Source: Vibrio amylolyticus (GTDB taxonomy: Bacteria > Pseudomonadota > Gammaproteobacteria > Enterobacterales > Vibrionaceae). Taken from it: a stretch of 64,000 nucleotides of DNA. This document shows, in pieces, positions 1-8,440 of this stretch. The number at the start of each line of letters is the position of its first letter. Position 1 is the stretch's first letter. Made by a program: the position numbers and the translations under genes. The notes beneath the pieces were generated by a model. The model was not told where the DNA came from. It did not search any database and saw only the letters and a program-made list of their open reading frames with translations. The stretch spans positions 62,001 through 126,000 of the forward strand of contig NZ_JAJHVV010000008.1 of the NCBI RefSeq assembly GCF_023145695.1, given 5' to 3'.

Positions 1-243
1 CATTGAATACTCTTTGAGTCGTTTCTCGTTCAATCGTGGGTGAGGAATATTGATAGCCCCTTCGATGTGCCCTGCGTCAAAAAGCTCATTACCTCTCACA
101 TCGACTAACACAAAATCCTGTCGTTCATTACTCAAGGCATGATGAACGTCCCAACAGTCGGTTTCAAATCGAAGTAATTGTTCAAAATGCTGTAACGCGC
201 TCTCACTGTCTGCGGCTGGTATTCTAGAGACTGCACTTGTCAT
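1..243 (-). CDS. Rhodanese-like domain protein (C-terminus cut by window edge)
   Basis: The first 81 codons of a gene reading leftward from an ATG at 243; the rest lies outside the window. After about 45 residues comes the typical rhodanese segment FVLVDVRGNELFDAGHIEGA followed by INIPH, the substrate-domain pattern seen before the active-site loop. The catalytic Cys would be further on, so it cannot be checked. Single-domain rhodaneses move sulfane sulfur, or are inactive relatives. It is divergent from the GlxA-type regulator at 381, with a 137-bp shared upstream region, so regulation by that protein is possible but unproven. Confidence 0.85.
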   Translation of the reverse strand, partial: MTSAVSRIPAADSESALQHFEQLLRFETDCWDVHHALSNERQDFVLVDVRGNELFDAGHIEGAINIPHPRLNEKRLKEYSM

Positions 244-380
244 AACGTTTCCTTGTCTATTTATCTGCGTTGTCAATGAGATCCATTATTGACGAGTGCT
301 TACTATTTAAACACTGGCGTAAAAGACATTATTCGTTAATAATAAGCCATAGTGCTGTTATATAAGTTAAGGGATATTTG

Positions 381-1316
381 ATGATAAAGGTTGCCATTCT
401 CTCCCATGCTAACGTCTCGCTGTTTGAGCTGGCCTGTGCGGTCGAATTGTTTGCTCTACCTCGGCCTGAATTTACCTCATGGTATCAAGCGGAAGTCGTT
501 AACCTTGATGACGGTAATATAATAAGTACCGCAAATGTTGGCCTCCAGACTAAATGTGTCACTTCATTGGAAGAGTATGACCTCCTTATTATTCCTAGTT
601 GGCCAACGAGCCTGCAGTCTATTCCGAACAATATTGATAAAGAGATTAGAAAGTTTCACGCTGATGGTAAGCGTTTACTTTCTTTCTGCTCCGGGGCTTT
701 CCTATTAGCTGAGCTTGGCGTTTTAAAGAATACAAAGGCAACCACTCATTGGAAATTCGAATCCCTTTTCCGTCAGCGTTTTCCTCATATCTCATACGCC
801 TCGAATGTACTTTATGTTTTGGATGGGAATATCGGGTGCTCCGCCGGCAGCGCAGCGGGGCTTGATCTTGGTTTAGCCGTCATTCGATCGGATTTTGGGT
901 ATCAAGTTGCCAATCAAGTAGCAAAGCGACTTGTCATATCAGGGCATCGAACAGGGGGACAGTCGCAATTTGTTGAATCGCCAATATTAGAAGTACCCAA
1001 TCAGTTTTCAGAGGCCATTGAGTGGGCCACTGATAATATCAACAAACCTATCATCATCGACGATTTAGCAGCACGAGCGAATATGTCACGCCGCACCTTT
1101 GACCGAAAATTCAGAGCAAGCTTCAACCTCTCACCAAAAGAGTGGCTAATCGGTCAAAGAGTCGAGCGCGCAAAAGGTTTACTCGAAAGCAGTAGCCTGC
1201 CGATAGAACAGCTCTCACAAGCCGCAGGGTTTGATAACGCCGTCACTATGCGTCATCATTTTCGCCAGTATGTTGGTGTCGCGCCAAAAGTCTATCGACA
1301 ACAGTTTTCTCATTAA
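381..1316 (+). CDS. GlxA-type transcriptional regulator (DJ-1/PfpI + AraC HTH)
   Basis: A 311-residue protein with two domains. Residues about 1-180 form a DJ-1/PfpI-like amidotransferase fold, with a nucleophile-elbow segment LLSFCSGAFLLAELGVL. Residues about 215-310 hold a C-terminal AraC-type double helix-turn-helix (MSRRTFDRKFRASFNLSPKE, then LSQAAGFDNAVTMRHHFRQY). This is the GlxA/FtrA family of activators, whose first domain is thought to sense a small ligand. The start is the ATG at 381; the TTG just before it is less likely. The EEP-fold hydrolase follows 20 bp later, probably co-transcribed. The ligand and regulon cannot be told from sequence. Confidence 0.88.
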   Translation: MIKVAILSHANVSLFELACAVELFALPRPEFTSWYQAEVVNLDDGNIISTANVGLQTKCVTSLEEYDLLIIPSWPTSLQSIPNNIDKEIRKFHADGKRLLSFCSGAFLLAELGVLKNTKATTHWKFESLFRQRFPHISYASNVLYVLDGNIGCSAGSAAGLDLGLAVIRSDFGYQVANQVAKRLVISGHRTGGQSQFVESPILEVPNQFSEAIEWATDNINKPIIIDDLAARANMSRRTFDRKFRASFNLSPKEWLIGQRVERAKGLLESSSLPIEQLSQAAGFDNAVTMRHHFRQYVGVAPKVYRQQFSH

Positions 1317-1336
1317 AACCAATTTAGGGTTTCAGC

Positions 1337-2371
1337 GTGGACATTAATCACCAGCATTTGAAAATCTGCACTATCAACTTATTTAACTACGTTGCGCCGC
1401 CAAATGCCTTCTACGACTTTGCAAATATCTATACCAAAGAGGAGTGGCAAATAAAGACTCAATGGTTAGAAAGAAGCCTAGTGGAGATCGATGCCGATAT
1501 CATTGGGTTTCAAGAGGTGTTTAGTATTGATGTGTTACGTTCTTCTTTAGAAGCACTCGGCTATCCGTACTTCGTCACGATTGATACGCCCGATATAGAG
1601 CAAGACTATATCTATTCAAACCCCGTCTTAGCGCTTGCTTCCCGTTATCCTATTCTAGAAACACCCGTTATTAATTTAGAGTCCCCTATCGCTCAGCAAC
1701 AAGCGGATTTTCAATTTAGTCGTCAACCCATTCACGCGGTCATCAATATTCCAAAGCTTGGGGCTCTGGATGTGTATGTCGTGCACTTTAAGTCTCAACG
1801 TCCTGTAGAATTTGAGTCCCTAAATTTGTTATCGAAAGAGAAGAACCAATCAGCATCACAGACGGCCGATGAAGCTTCTCTTTCCACAACTGAGCGTTGG
1901 CTATTAGAGAGTCAAGGAAAGTGGTTATCGACAATACAACGAGGCATGGAAGCTCATGCATTGCATCATCATGTCATTAACACCAAGAACCATTCAAAGA
2001 GACCTTGCGTCATCATGGGTGACTTCAATCAATCACTACAAAGTAATGAATTTCACTGCCTGACATCAAAACAACTGTTTCGACAAAACGAGACACTTGA
2101 AGCGCTTTCAGAGTTCCATCTTCATAACAGTAGAGATCTTTCTATGAATGAAGAAGATAGAAAGAGCAACGCAACTTATTACGTCGGCGCACAAGCAAAG
2201 GAACTCGACTACATATTACTTTCTAACGAGTTCTCTTCATATTCCAGTCACACTCACACAATGGTAAATCGCTACGAAGTGAAAGATTCTCACCTCACTA
2301 ACCCTCGCTACGGTGTCGACCATGTCAGCAGTGATCATGGCATTGTAATTGTCGATATTTCAATTATTTAG
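1337..2371 (+). CDS. Endonuclease/exonuclease/phosphatase (EEP) family hydrolase
   Basis: A 344-residue EEP-superfamily protein starting at GTG 1337. Visible family motifs are IIGFQEVF (metal-binding Glu), VVHFKSQRP, VIMGDFNQS (GDFN catalytic Asp/Asn), ELDYILLS and SSDHGIVIVDI (final Asp-His). No signal peptide is evident, so it is probably cytoplasmic. The family includes nucleases, sphingomyelinases and inositol phosphatases, and the substrate is not evident. It lies directly behind the GlxA-type regulator gene and probably shares its transcript. Fold and metal-dependent phosphodiesterase chemistry are confident; function is not. Confidence 0.82.
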   Translation: MDINHQHLKICTINLFNYVAPPNAFYDFANIYTKEEWQIKTQWLERSLVEIDADIIGFQEVFSIDVLRSSLEALGYPYFVTIDTPDIEQDYIYSNPVLALASRYPILETPVINLESPIAQQQADFQFSRQPIHAVINIPKLGALDVYVVHFKSQRPVEFESLNLLSKEKNQSASQTADEASLSTTERWLLESQGKWLSTIQRGMEAHALHHHVINTKNHSKRPCVIMGDFNQSLQSNEFHCLTSKQLFRQNETLEALSEFHLHNSRDLSMNEEDRKSNATYYVGAQAKELDYILLSNEFSSYSSHTHTMVNRYEVKDSHLTNPRYGVDHVSSDHGIVIVDISII

Positions 2372-2457
2372 CCTTTAATGGCCATATTAGGTTCTCATTG
2401 TTCTCTTTTTGTGGTTTAACTAGAGAAGGACGGTTAAACAAAGGAGCCTCAGCTATT

Positions 2458-2949
2458 ATGGACATTACAATCAGACCTACTCATATCAAAGATGCAGCGG
2501 CTCTCTGCGAACTCTACTCACAACCAAAAGCGCTGGCGGAAACCCTACAACTTCCCAACCCATCTATTTCTATGTGGGAAAAACGGCTAAACAACATGCC
2601 CGATGGTGTGTATTCATTTATCGCGGAAGTAGACGGAAAGGTTGTGGGTAATATAGGTTTTGAACACTCACAACGCCCGAGAACTCAGCATTGTGCGAGC
2701 TTCGGCCTTGGCGTACACGACGCATACCACGGAAATGGTATTGGAAGTCAGCTTATCGCAACCGTTATCGACTTAGCGGATAACTGGCTGCAAGTGAAAC
2801 GCATTCAAATCGAAGTAAACAGCGACAACATCAGTGCTATCGCATGTTATAAAAAGTTTGGCTTTGACGTTGAAGGGACCGCTAAAGCAGGCAGCTATCG
2901 CCATGGCGAATTTATTGACACACTCTATATGGCGCGAGTAAAAACCTAG
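2458..2949 (+). CDS. GNAT family N-acetyltransferase
   Basis: A 163-residue GNAT protein (MDITIRPTHIKDAAALCELY at the start). The acetyl-CoA binding loop is HDAYHGNGIGSQLIATVIDL, close to the R/Q-x-x-G-x-G/A motif A, followed by the usual beta5-alpha4 segment RIQIEVNSDNISAIACYKKF. The start at ATG 2458 is preceded by a good AAAGGAG site; a longer reading from TTG 2398 lacks one. It resembles the YhhY/PhnO-like group, so an amino acid or small amine is the likely substrate, but this is inference. Its stop overlaps by 4 nt the stop of the convergent phosphotransferase gene. Confidence 0.85.
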   Translation: MDITIRPTHIKDAAALCELYSQPKALAETLQLPNPSISMWEKRLNNMPDGVYSFIAEVDGKVVGNIGFEHSQRPRTQHCASFGLGVHDAYHGNGIGSQLIATVIDLADNWLQVKRIQIEVNSDNISAIACYKKFGFDVEGTAKAGSYRHGEFIDTLYMARVKT

Positions 2950-3917
2950 CCTTTAGAGAGCTGTAACAGTGCTCTCTCTTTAACGGCTTCCGTATAGGGG
3001 TTGATCTTCCAGTGATCTGGGCTCCACCCCTTAACGAAACGTTGAAAGTCAGCCCAAGCAACCACAAACATTGGTCGCCAATGACACTCAACATCCTGAT
3101 ATGACATGGTAGGATGATAAAGAAATAGCGCCTTTTCTAAATAGGAAAAATACTCATCTAACAAAGGCTTCTCAACTTTCTCACACTCTTCTGGCGTTAT
3201 CGCACTACTCATAAAAAGGGCGACATCTTTCATCGCACAACCCTTCCCAACATACTGAAAATCAACCGCAGCAGCTTGTGTTCCACAGTCACTAAAACAA
3301 AAATTGGCAAGCTTTGCATCGCCATGAACCAGTGTTTGGTAAGGAACATTAGTCAATACACGATCAATGTGTGCAGCGGCTTCTTTAAGTGGCTCATCTG
3401 CTAGCTGCTTCAGTTCATCGGGTCTAGTCTGTAAATGCCAATACGTCCCTGACGGCCATAGTCCCTCACCAGTGTGACCAATGTGTTTTGCATGAAAATA
3501 CGCAAGCCACTTTAAGCATGCAGAAAGCTGTTGTGGCGTTGCATCGTTACTTACCGCAGGGAATCCTTGTGTGGCGAGGTCTTCCATCATTAACAAATAG
3601 CTTTGCTCATAATGCTCCGCATGAATTGGCTTAGGGACATAACAATGTTGATCACATAAAGACGCATACTCGCGATACCAATGCATTTCTACGCGATAGG
3701 AGTTCAGTTTACGCTGGTGAGACAAATTGGTGTTCCACCCTCTAGGGTGTGACTTTGGTTGAGGCAATTCAATGTGCTTCAAAATCACACTTTGCTGCTG
3801 AAAGCCCAAACGAAGTAACTCGCCATATCCTCCCCAAAGCTCTTGGATCAACGTCTTTGATTGAACCTCTTTCCAACCCAGTACTCCCAAGATGTTTAAG
3901 TGGATGTCAGTTTTCAA
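2946..3917 (-). CDS. Phosphotransferase of the choline/aminoglycoside/ecdysteroid kinase-like fold
   Basis: A 323-residue protein of the protein-kinase-like small-molecule kinase group. The catalytic loop is LVHGDAKLANFCF (Brenner-type HGDxxxxN) and the metal-binding Asp follows in AAVDFQYVGKG (DFQ, as in ecdysteroid-kinase-like families, instead of DFG/DFE). LLMMEDL in the hinge region fits the fold. The start is TTG 3917, just after an in-frame stop and preceded by AGGAA at about 10 nt; no upstream ATG is available. The gene is convergent with the acetyltransferase and stands alone. The substrate is unknown; choline, hydroxylated steroids or sugars are possibilities for the family. Confidence 0.8.
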   Translation of the reverse strand: MKTDIHLNILGVLGWKEVQSKTLIQELWGGYGELLRLGFQQQSVILKHIELPQPKSHPRGWNTNLSHQRKLNSYRVEMHWYREYASLCDQHCYVPKPIHAEHYEQSYLLMMEDLATQGFPAVSNDATPQQLSACLKWLAYFHAKHIGHTGEGLWPSGTYWHLQTRPDELKQLADEPLKEAAAHIDRVLTNVPYQTLVHGDAKLANFCFSDCGTQAAAVDFQYVGKGCAMKDVALFMSSAITPEECEKVEKPLLDEYFSYLEKALFLYHPTMSYQDVECHWRPMFVVAWADFQRFVKGWSPDHWKINPYTEAVKERALLQLSKG

Positions 3918-4113
3918 TTTATCAATTTCCTATCCTAATTCCATGAATCGTAATCAAGTGAAACGAGACTTCAAACACAATTCTTAGCCTAAATTCGCTG
4001 ATAATGATAGATTAGTCCAATAAATAACTGCAATATGATGCAGAATTGTAATATCAGTAGTGACGTACACATTTCTGATTCAAACTATAAAATACAACGT
4101 AAGGAATTGGAAA

Positions 4114-4848
4114 ATGGATTCTCCAACGGCAGAGGCTAGTGAACAAAAAAAACGTGCCCGTAATTCGAACCCTGTTTCCACTATCAATAGTACCGATGCG
4201 TTAGCGATTATCGAGCACGGCAGTGAACTCACCATCGCGATTACCACACCGATAGGTCGAACGTTTCAATGCAGCACGCCCTTTATCGGTACTCACGAGA
4301 ATAACTTAATCTTAATCGAGCTCCCTAAAGTATCGAATGAAGACCTCTCTTTCTTTTTCCAGGAAGGTTTCTGGCTGCTCGTTAAGGCAATTTCCCCCAG
4401 AGGAGAAGGGGCTGTCATCAACTTCCGCTGTCAATTGATTCACTTTATCCATGAACCTATTGCCATGATTGCCCTTTCTATCCCTAGTACAATGCAGATT
4501 AAACAGCTTCGAAAAGAGTCTCGTTATGATGTCAACATATTAGGAAAGGTCATAACAAACTCAAACAGAGGAGACTGCGAAATCCGTGATCTTTCAAAAA
4601 GTGGCTGTCGCTTTGTGACCCCACCTTTAAGTCGAGCATTTCAAGTTGGCGATCGTGTATCAATAGAAATTCGAGATACGGCACGAAACAAACAAGACTT
4701 TGCCCCTCTCACTGGAACCATTTGTAATTTACAACGATCATTACACTACGCTCGTTATGGTTTGCAGTTTAATGAATCAGGACAAGATAACGCTAAAGCC
4801 CTACTAGGCCAGCTAAAATACAACGGAACAAAACTGACTTTTAAATAG
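4114..4848 (+). CDS. PilZ-domain protein, probable c-di-GMP receptor
   Basis: A 244-residue cytoplasmic protein. The C-terminal half (from about residue 140) is a PilZ domain with the c-di-GMP binding signature: RKESR (RxxxR) and DLSKSGCRF (D/N-x-S-x-x-G). The N-terminal half looks like the YcgR/PilZN-type beta domain found in flagellar-brake proteins. The start at ATG 4114 has AAGGA 8 nt upstream; an upstream GTG at 4060 gives 18 more residues but has no clear ribosome site. It stands alone between convergent genes. Family knowledge suggests control of motility or surface behaviour by c-di-GMP; the partner is not visible here. Confidence 0.85.
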   Translation: MDSPTAEASEQKKRARNSNPVSTINSTDALAIIEHGSELTIAITTPIGRTFQCSTPFIGTHENNLILIELPKVSNEDLSFFFQEGFWLLVKAISPRGEGAVINFRCQLIHFIHEPIAMIALSIPSTMQIKQLRKESRYDVNILGKVITNSNRGDCEIRDLSKSGCRFVTPPLSRAFQVGDRVSIEIRDTARNKQDFAPLTGTICNLQRSLHYARYGLQFNESGQDNAKALLGQLKYNGTKLTFK

Positions 4849-4913
4849 CAGATCTTTAAAGAGAAAGGCTATAAATAGAAGGGCCATAAATTTTACTTCT
4901 GATAAAAAATAAA

Positions 4914-4939
4914 GACCAATCACAGGAGAGTGATTGGTC
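4914..4939 (-). terminator. Intrinsic terminator of gltS
   Basis: A perfect 10-bp inverted repeat (GACCAATCAC / GTGATTGGTC, 6-nt loop). Read leftward it is followed by TTTATTTTTTATC. It lies 33 bp beyond the gltS stop codon and 65 bp beyond the convergent PilZ gene. Confidence 0.85.
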
Positions 4940-4972
4940 GATGGTCATTCAGGGAAAGTGTCAGTCAATGAG

Positions 4973-6199
4973 TTAGCCGATAAAGCTGATGTAGCTTTGC
5001 AAGATAATCAAATTAACAATATCAATAAAGAATGCACCCACAATAGGAACAACCATAAAGGCTTGCGGAGAAGGGCCATATTTATTGACCAATGAGCCCA
5101 TATTCATTACCGCCGTCGGAGTAGCACCAAGACCGAAACCACAGTGTCCACCTGAGATAACCGCCGCATCATAGTTGGCCCCCATCACCTTAAACGTAAC
5201 AAAATAAGCAAAGAGCCCAAGAATCACTGATTGCACCGCTAGAATAGTTAAAAACGGTATCGCCAAATCAAAAATATTCCACAGCTTTAAACTCATCAAG
5301 GCCATAGCTAAGAATAACGATAGTGACACGGTACCAAGAATATCGACGGTTTCTGTATCGACCTTATGGACTTTAGTGACTTCCATTACATTAGTAATAA
5401 AAACACCGATAAATAAGGCATACACAAAGTCAGGGATCATTAACCACTGGATATTAAATGAACTCACCCACTGCTCTAAGTACTTAGCGCCAGTGACACA
5501 GATCAGAAGAATAAACAGAACCTCAATGACCTTTTTCGCCGTTACCTTATCTTCTTCATATTCGTTATAAGTGACTAGCTCAGGAAACTTGTCATGAGTA
5601 TGAATTCCAGTCCCATATTCGGATTCAAAACCATGCTTAGCAATCAACTTTTGTGCGACAGGGCTGCCAATGATACCACCGATAATCAAACCAAACGTTG
5701 CCGAAGCCATGGCGATTTCTAAGGTGTTTTCCATGCCATAAACATCTGAAAAAGTTTGTGACCAAGCCGCGCCAGTACCGTGTCCCCCAGATAGCGTAAT
5801 GGAACCAGCAATTAGCCCCATGAGCGGTTCTAAACCAAGTGCGGTCGCTAAAGTGACACCCACACCGTTTTGGATAATGATATAAACCGATGCGATAGCG
5901 AGAAATAGAAAGACTTTAGCCCCACCTTTCATTAGTTGCGTATAGTTAGCCGCAAGCCCAACCGTACTAAAAAACATCAACATGAAGGTATTTTGCAACG
6001 GTAACGAGAAAGTAAGATCAAGTCCGTTAAAATGCATAACCGTAATAGCAATGGCAATAATCAAACCACCCACTATCGGCTCTGGGATATTAAACCGCTT
6101 AAGAATCGGAAGTTTGTTATTGACGAAGTGGCCTAGAAATAAAACGCTAATAGCGATTAAAAAAGATTCTAGTGGCCCAACTGAAATTAATTGATTCAT
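4973..6199 (-). CDS. gltS: Sodium/glutamate symporter GltS
   Basis: A 408-residue integral membrane protein matching GltS in length and in conserved stretches: N-terminal PLESFLIAISVLFLGHFVNN, the first-repeat signature SGGHGTGAAWSQTF, and the second-repeat signature SGGHCGFGLGATPTAVMNMG. GltS is an inner-membrane Na+-dependent glutamate carrier built from two inverted repeats whose re-entrant loops carry these glycine-rich motifs. The start ATG 6199 is preceded by AAAGAGG. It is a single gene with its own terminator. A long imperfect hairpin sits just upstream (6233-6288), and the qrr gene lies further upstream on the same strand, ending in its own terminator. Confidence 0.95.
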   Translation of the reverse strand: MNQLISVGPLESFLIAISVLFLGHFVNNKLPILKRFNIPEPIVGGLIIAIAITVMHFNGLDLTFSLPLQNTFMLMFFSTVGLAANYTQLMKGGAKVFLFLAIASVYIIIQNGVGVTLATALGLEPLMGLIAGSITLSGGHGTGAAWSQTFSDVYGMENTLEIAMASATFGLIIGGIIGSPVAQKLIAKHGFESEYGTGIHTHDKFPELVTYNEYEEDKVTAKKVIEVLFILLICVTGAKYLEQWVSSFNIQWLMIPDFVYALFIGVFITNVMEVTKVHKVDTETVDILGTVSLSLFLAMALMSLKLWNIFDLAIPFLTILAVQSVILGLFAYFVTFKVMGANYDAAVISGGHCGFGLGATPTAVMNMGSLVNKYGPSPQAFMVVPIVGAFFIDIVNLIILQSYISFIG

Positions 6200-6477
6200 A
6201 TAACCTCTTTTGTTGTGTCACTCATCTTCCGTAATGAGTATGAACGGTTCTGTATTTAGATTTAGCATTCGATAGTCCGTTACTCATTATCGGTGCTTTT
6301 TCATTTTAGGTGAAAATTTGAAACATTTTCGAAAACGTCGCTAGTGGAAGGTTTTCGTCTGTTTAAATGGTGCAAGTGCTTGCAAGATACAAGGAAAAAG
6401 AGACGCAGTATGGATCATTTAAGGAGTAAATGTCGAGTTTTGTCGCTATATCAGAGAGTGGTTCGGCATAGGTAGAC
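6200..6477 (-). promoter_or_regulatory. gltS upstream region with a long imperfect hairpin
   Basis: 278 bp with no gene between gltS and the qrr terminator. Arms at 6233-6247 and 6277-6288 (AATGAGTatgAACGG / CCGTTACTCATT) make a 12-bp stem with a 3-nt bulge and a 29-nt loop, ending 33 bp before the gltS start codon. It could be a leader structure or an operator dyad. I could not settle on one promoter. An AT-rich stretch around 6296-6340 is the likeliest place. Confidence 0.35.
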
Positions 6478-6583
6478 AAAAAAATGGCCAACCGCAAAGG
6501 TGCGATTGGCCGATATATCTTGTGAACAAAAAGTTCACTAACAACGTCAGTTGGCTAGGTGACCCTCGGCTTAAGAAGGGTCA
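6478..6583 (-). ncRNA. qrr: Qrr quorum-regulatory small RNA
   Basis: On the minus strand a roughly 106-nt RNA has the Qrr layout. A 5' stem-loop (TGACCC...GGGTCA, 6583 to 6560) is followed by the near-invariant Qrr core CTAGCCAACTGACGTTGTT (6558 to 6540). Then come a small hairpin GTGAAC-TTTTT-GTTCAC (6538 to 6522) and a strong terminator stem (CGGCCAATCGCA / TGCGGTTGGCCA, 6511 to 6485) followed by seven T. Qrr RNAs are Hfq-dependent. They are made at low cell density by phosphorylated LuxO with sigma-54, and base-pair through the core with luxR/hapR-type, luxO, luxM and aphA mRNAs. Start is placed about 12 nt after the -12 element. Which of the Qrr paralogues this is cannot be decided from the window. 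Confidence 0.93.
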
Positions 6584-6592
6584 GTTCTTATA

Positions 6593-6609
6593 ATGCAGTA
6601 TATGTGCCA
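6593..6609 (-). promoter_or_regulatory. Sigma-54 (-24/-12) promoter of qrr
   Basis: Minus-strand TGGCAC-ATATA-CTGCAT, with GG (6608-6607) and GC (6596-6595) separated by exactly 10 nt as sigma-54 requires. The last GC lies about 12 nt before the predicted first base of the Qrr RNA (6583). Sigma-54 control is the rule for Qrr genes. Confidence 0.9.
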
Positions 6610-6671
6610 ACTTTTTTGTAAGGGTATTTGCAGTGGTGGATCGCATAAATGCCTAACCTGGCTCAGGACTT

Positions 6672-6697
6672 TCGCATATTGCAATTGCATTATGCGA
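6672..6697 (-). promoter_or_regulatory. Two abutting LuxO-type boxes upstream of qrr
   Basis: On the plus strand TCGCATATTGCAA (6672-6684) is directly followed by TTGCATTATGCGA (6685-6697). Each matches the LuxO dyad TTGCA-N3-TGCAA with one mismatch, and the pair forms a larger symmetric element. They sit about 90-115 bp upstream of the qrr start, the usual place for an enhancer-binding protein. A degenerate half site lies at 6641. From here to the DUF368 gene at 6939 I see only a small GTAGC-AAAAA-GCTAC hairpin (about 6701-6715) and AT-rich DNA. Confidence 0.8.
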
Positions 6698-6938
6698 GTT
6701 GTAGCAAAAAGCTACGCCATCAATTGCCTATTAACAGATTACGTATTACTTAATATCATTAGAGCTTCAGACTAGTTTTCAAAGGTGACGATTTTAATCG
6801 TTAGCAACCTGGCTCCTCCCAAATTAATACATACGTAATGCCAATTCGATTTGTTGTTGCTTGTGATTACTTATTTTTCATACTTTTCTGCCACAAGAAT
6901 TTGTATACTGCACCAAACTACTTTTTCTCGATTTGACA

Positions 6939-7859
6939 ATGAACTATTTCACTACTTTCCTAAAAGGCATGGCTATGGGCGCGGCGGATGTCGTTCCTGG
7001 CGTTTCCGGCGGTACTATAGCTTTTATTACCGGTATCTATGACACACTTCTTGAGAGCATTCGCCGTATTAACCCGACAGCAATCGGCATTTGGAGAAAA
7101 GAGGGCTTTAAAGCAGCATTCTCTTACATCAACGGTCTATTTTTAATCGCTTTGTTTAGTGGTGTGCTCACCAGTATTGCTACATTGGCTAAACTCATTT
7201 CATGGTTACTGGAAACTCACCCTATTCCATTGTGGTCATTCTTTTTTGGTTTAATACTCGTCTCTATTTTTCATATTCTCAAGCAAATTGAAAAACGTTC
7301 GTTTTCAAGACTCGCATTTATGGCGCTTGGCTTTGCCTTTGCGTATAGCATAACGGTATTAAACCCACTTCAACTTGAAGTAACCAGTTTCAATATACTG
7401 TTAGCGGGCGCTATTGCTATCTGCGCGATGATTTTACCGGGTATTTCAGGAAGCTTTATCCTGCTGCTAATTGGTATGTATACGCCTGTATTAGGTGCTG
7501 TAAAGTCATTTCAAATTGATGTATTGCTACTATTTCTAAGTGGTTGTGTAATCGGTCTACTTTGCTTCTCTCATATACTGTCTCGGTTGCTTAAGTCGTT
7601 TCGTGATTTAACCTTGATCTTTTTGACGGGATTAATGATTGGCACCCTACCTAAAATCTGGCCATGGAAACAAGCCATATCATGGCGCACTAACTCCAGC
7701 GGAGAGCAAGTACCTTTAGTCGAGCAAAACCTATCGCCATTCCAATTTGAAAGCATTACTTCAGAGCCTTCACAGCTCTTTCTTGCCGTTATAATGATGT
7801 GTTGCGCTATCGCACTTGTATTAGGGCTCGAAAAATACGCGGAAAAGAACGATATCTAA
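6939..7859 (+). CDS. DUF368 membrane protein, polyprenyl-phosphate translocase (PopT family)
   Basis: A 306-residue polytopic membrane protein. The DUF368 signatures are both present: GMAMGAADVVPGVSGGTIAF near the N-terminus and the repeat-like ICAMILPGISGSFILLLIGM in the middle. DUF368 proteins have been linked to recycling undecaprenyl phosphate across the inner membrane, a function shared with some DedA proteins and important under alkaline or envelope stress in V. cholerae. The start is ATG 6939; no strong ribosome site is visible. It is divergent from the qrr gene. A hairpin at 7881-7915 probably ends the transcript. Confidence 0.85.
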   Translation: MNYFTTFLKGMAMGAADVVPGVSGGTIAFITGIYDTLLESIRRINPTAIGIWRKEGFKAAFSYINGLFLIALFSGVLTSIATLAKLISWLLETHPIPLWSFFFGLILVSIFHILKQIEKRSFSRLAFMALGFAFAYSITVLNPLQLEVTSFNILLAGAIAICAMILPGISGSFILLLIGMYTPVLGAVKSFQIDVLLLFLSGCVIGLLCFSHILSRLLKSFRDLTLIFLTGLMIGTLPKIWPWKQAISWRTNSSGEQVPLVEQNLSPFQFESITSEPSQLFLAVIMMCCAIALVLGLEKYAEKNDI

Positions 7860-7880
7860 CCTTGCCGGTTCTAATTTCAA

Positions 7881-7915
7881 CAATCATGCAGAGTATTTTA
7901 TACTCCGCATGATTG
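7881..7915 (+). terminator. Probable terminator after the DUF368 gene
   Basis: A long inverted repeat CAATCATGC-A-GAGTA / TACTC-C-GCATGATTG (one mismatch, 5-nt loop) 21 bp after the stop codon. It is followed by a weak T run (ACATTTTTAT). Confidence 0.6.
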
Positions 7916-7990
7916 TTAGCACATTTTTATAATTGTCTTAAAATTCATATTTGTAAGCGTGATAACATTCATCTCTCATCACATATTGAT

Positions 7991-8440
7991 ATGGATATTC
8001 TCATGCATCCAGCGCTTAAAGTTTTGTCTGTTATTGCGGCTCTTACTATCGGTTTTTTTGCCAATGATCTTCGCCAACTGGCTTCTTCAACTCTACAAGA
8101 ACCATCACCGCTCTCTATAGAAGACTACTGCTTGGTATCGACACAACCTTGCGAGCAAAGTCAGGTTCTAATGACACTCGATAAAGACACTGTTCAACCT
8201 TTAGTTCCGTCGACGCTCACAGTGGAATGGAAAGATTCTAATTCTGAAACATTAGCTCTAGATATGAAGGGACTAGAAATGGATATGGGCAGTGTTAAGT
8301 ATCTACTTACCGCCACAGAGGGCAATCTTTACCAAGCCGAAATCATGCTTCCTATTTGTACAGAAGAAAAAATGACATGGGTTGGCACGCTAACCGATGG
8401 TCACCATACCGTATTTCCAGCAATAAGGATTGAACGATGA
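7991..8440 (+). CDS. Membrane-anchored YtkA/FixH-like protein of a copper-delivery operon
   Basis: About 150 residues: an N-terminal hydrophobic anchor (KVLSVIAALTIGFFANDL) and a periplasmic beta-rich domain. The domain has paired cysteines (YCLVSTQPC) and a methionine/glycine stretch DMKGLEMDMGSVKYLL, then YQAEIMLPICTEEKMTW. This resembles YtkA/FixH-type domains found with cytochrome oxidase assembly genes. The next gene, an SCO protein, starts inside its stop codon (ATGA overlap), and a PCuAC chaperone follows. Role in copper handling is inferred from context. The start is uncertain: ATG 7991 or ATG 8003, neither with a clear ribosome site. Confidence 0.65.
   Translation: MDILMHPALKVLSVIAALTIGFFANDLRQLASSTLQEPSPLSIEDYCLVSTQPCEQSQVLMTLDKDTVQPLVPSTLTVEWKDSNSETLALDMKGLEMDMGSVKYLLTATEGNLYQAEIMLPICTEEKMTWVGTLTDGHHTVFPAIRIER

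Noticed and set aside
6593..6775. 60-codon plus-strand open frame
   Set aside because: It covers the qrr sigma-54 promoter and LuxO boxes, has no family resemblance and no clear ribosome site.
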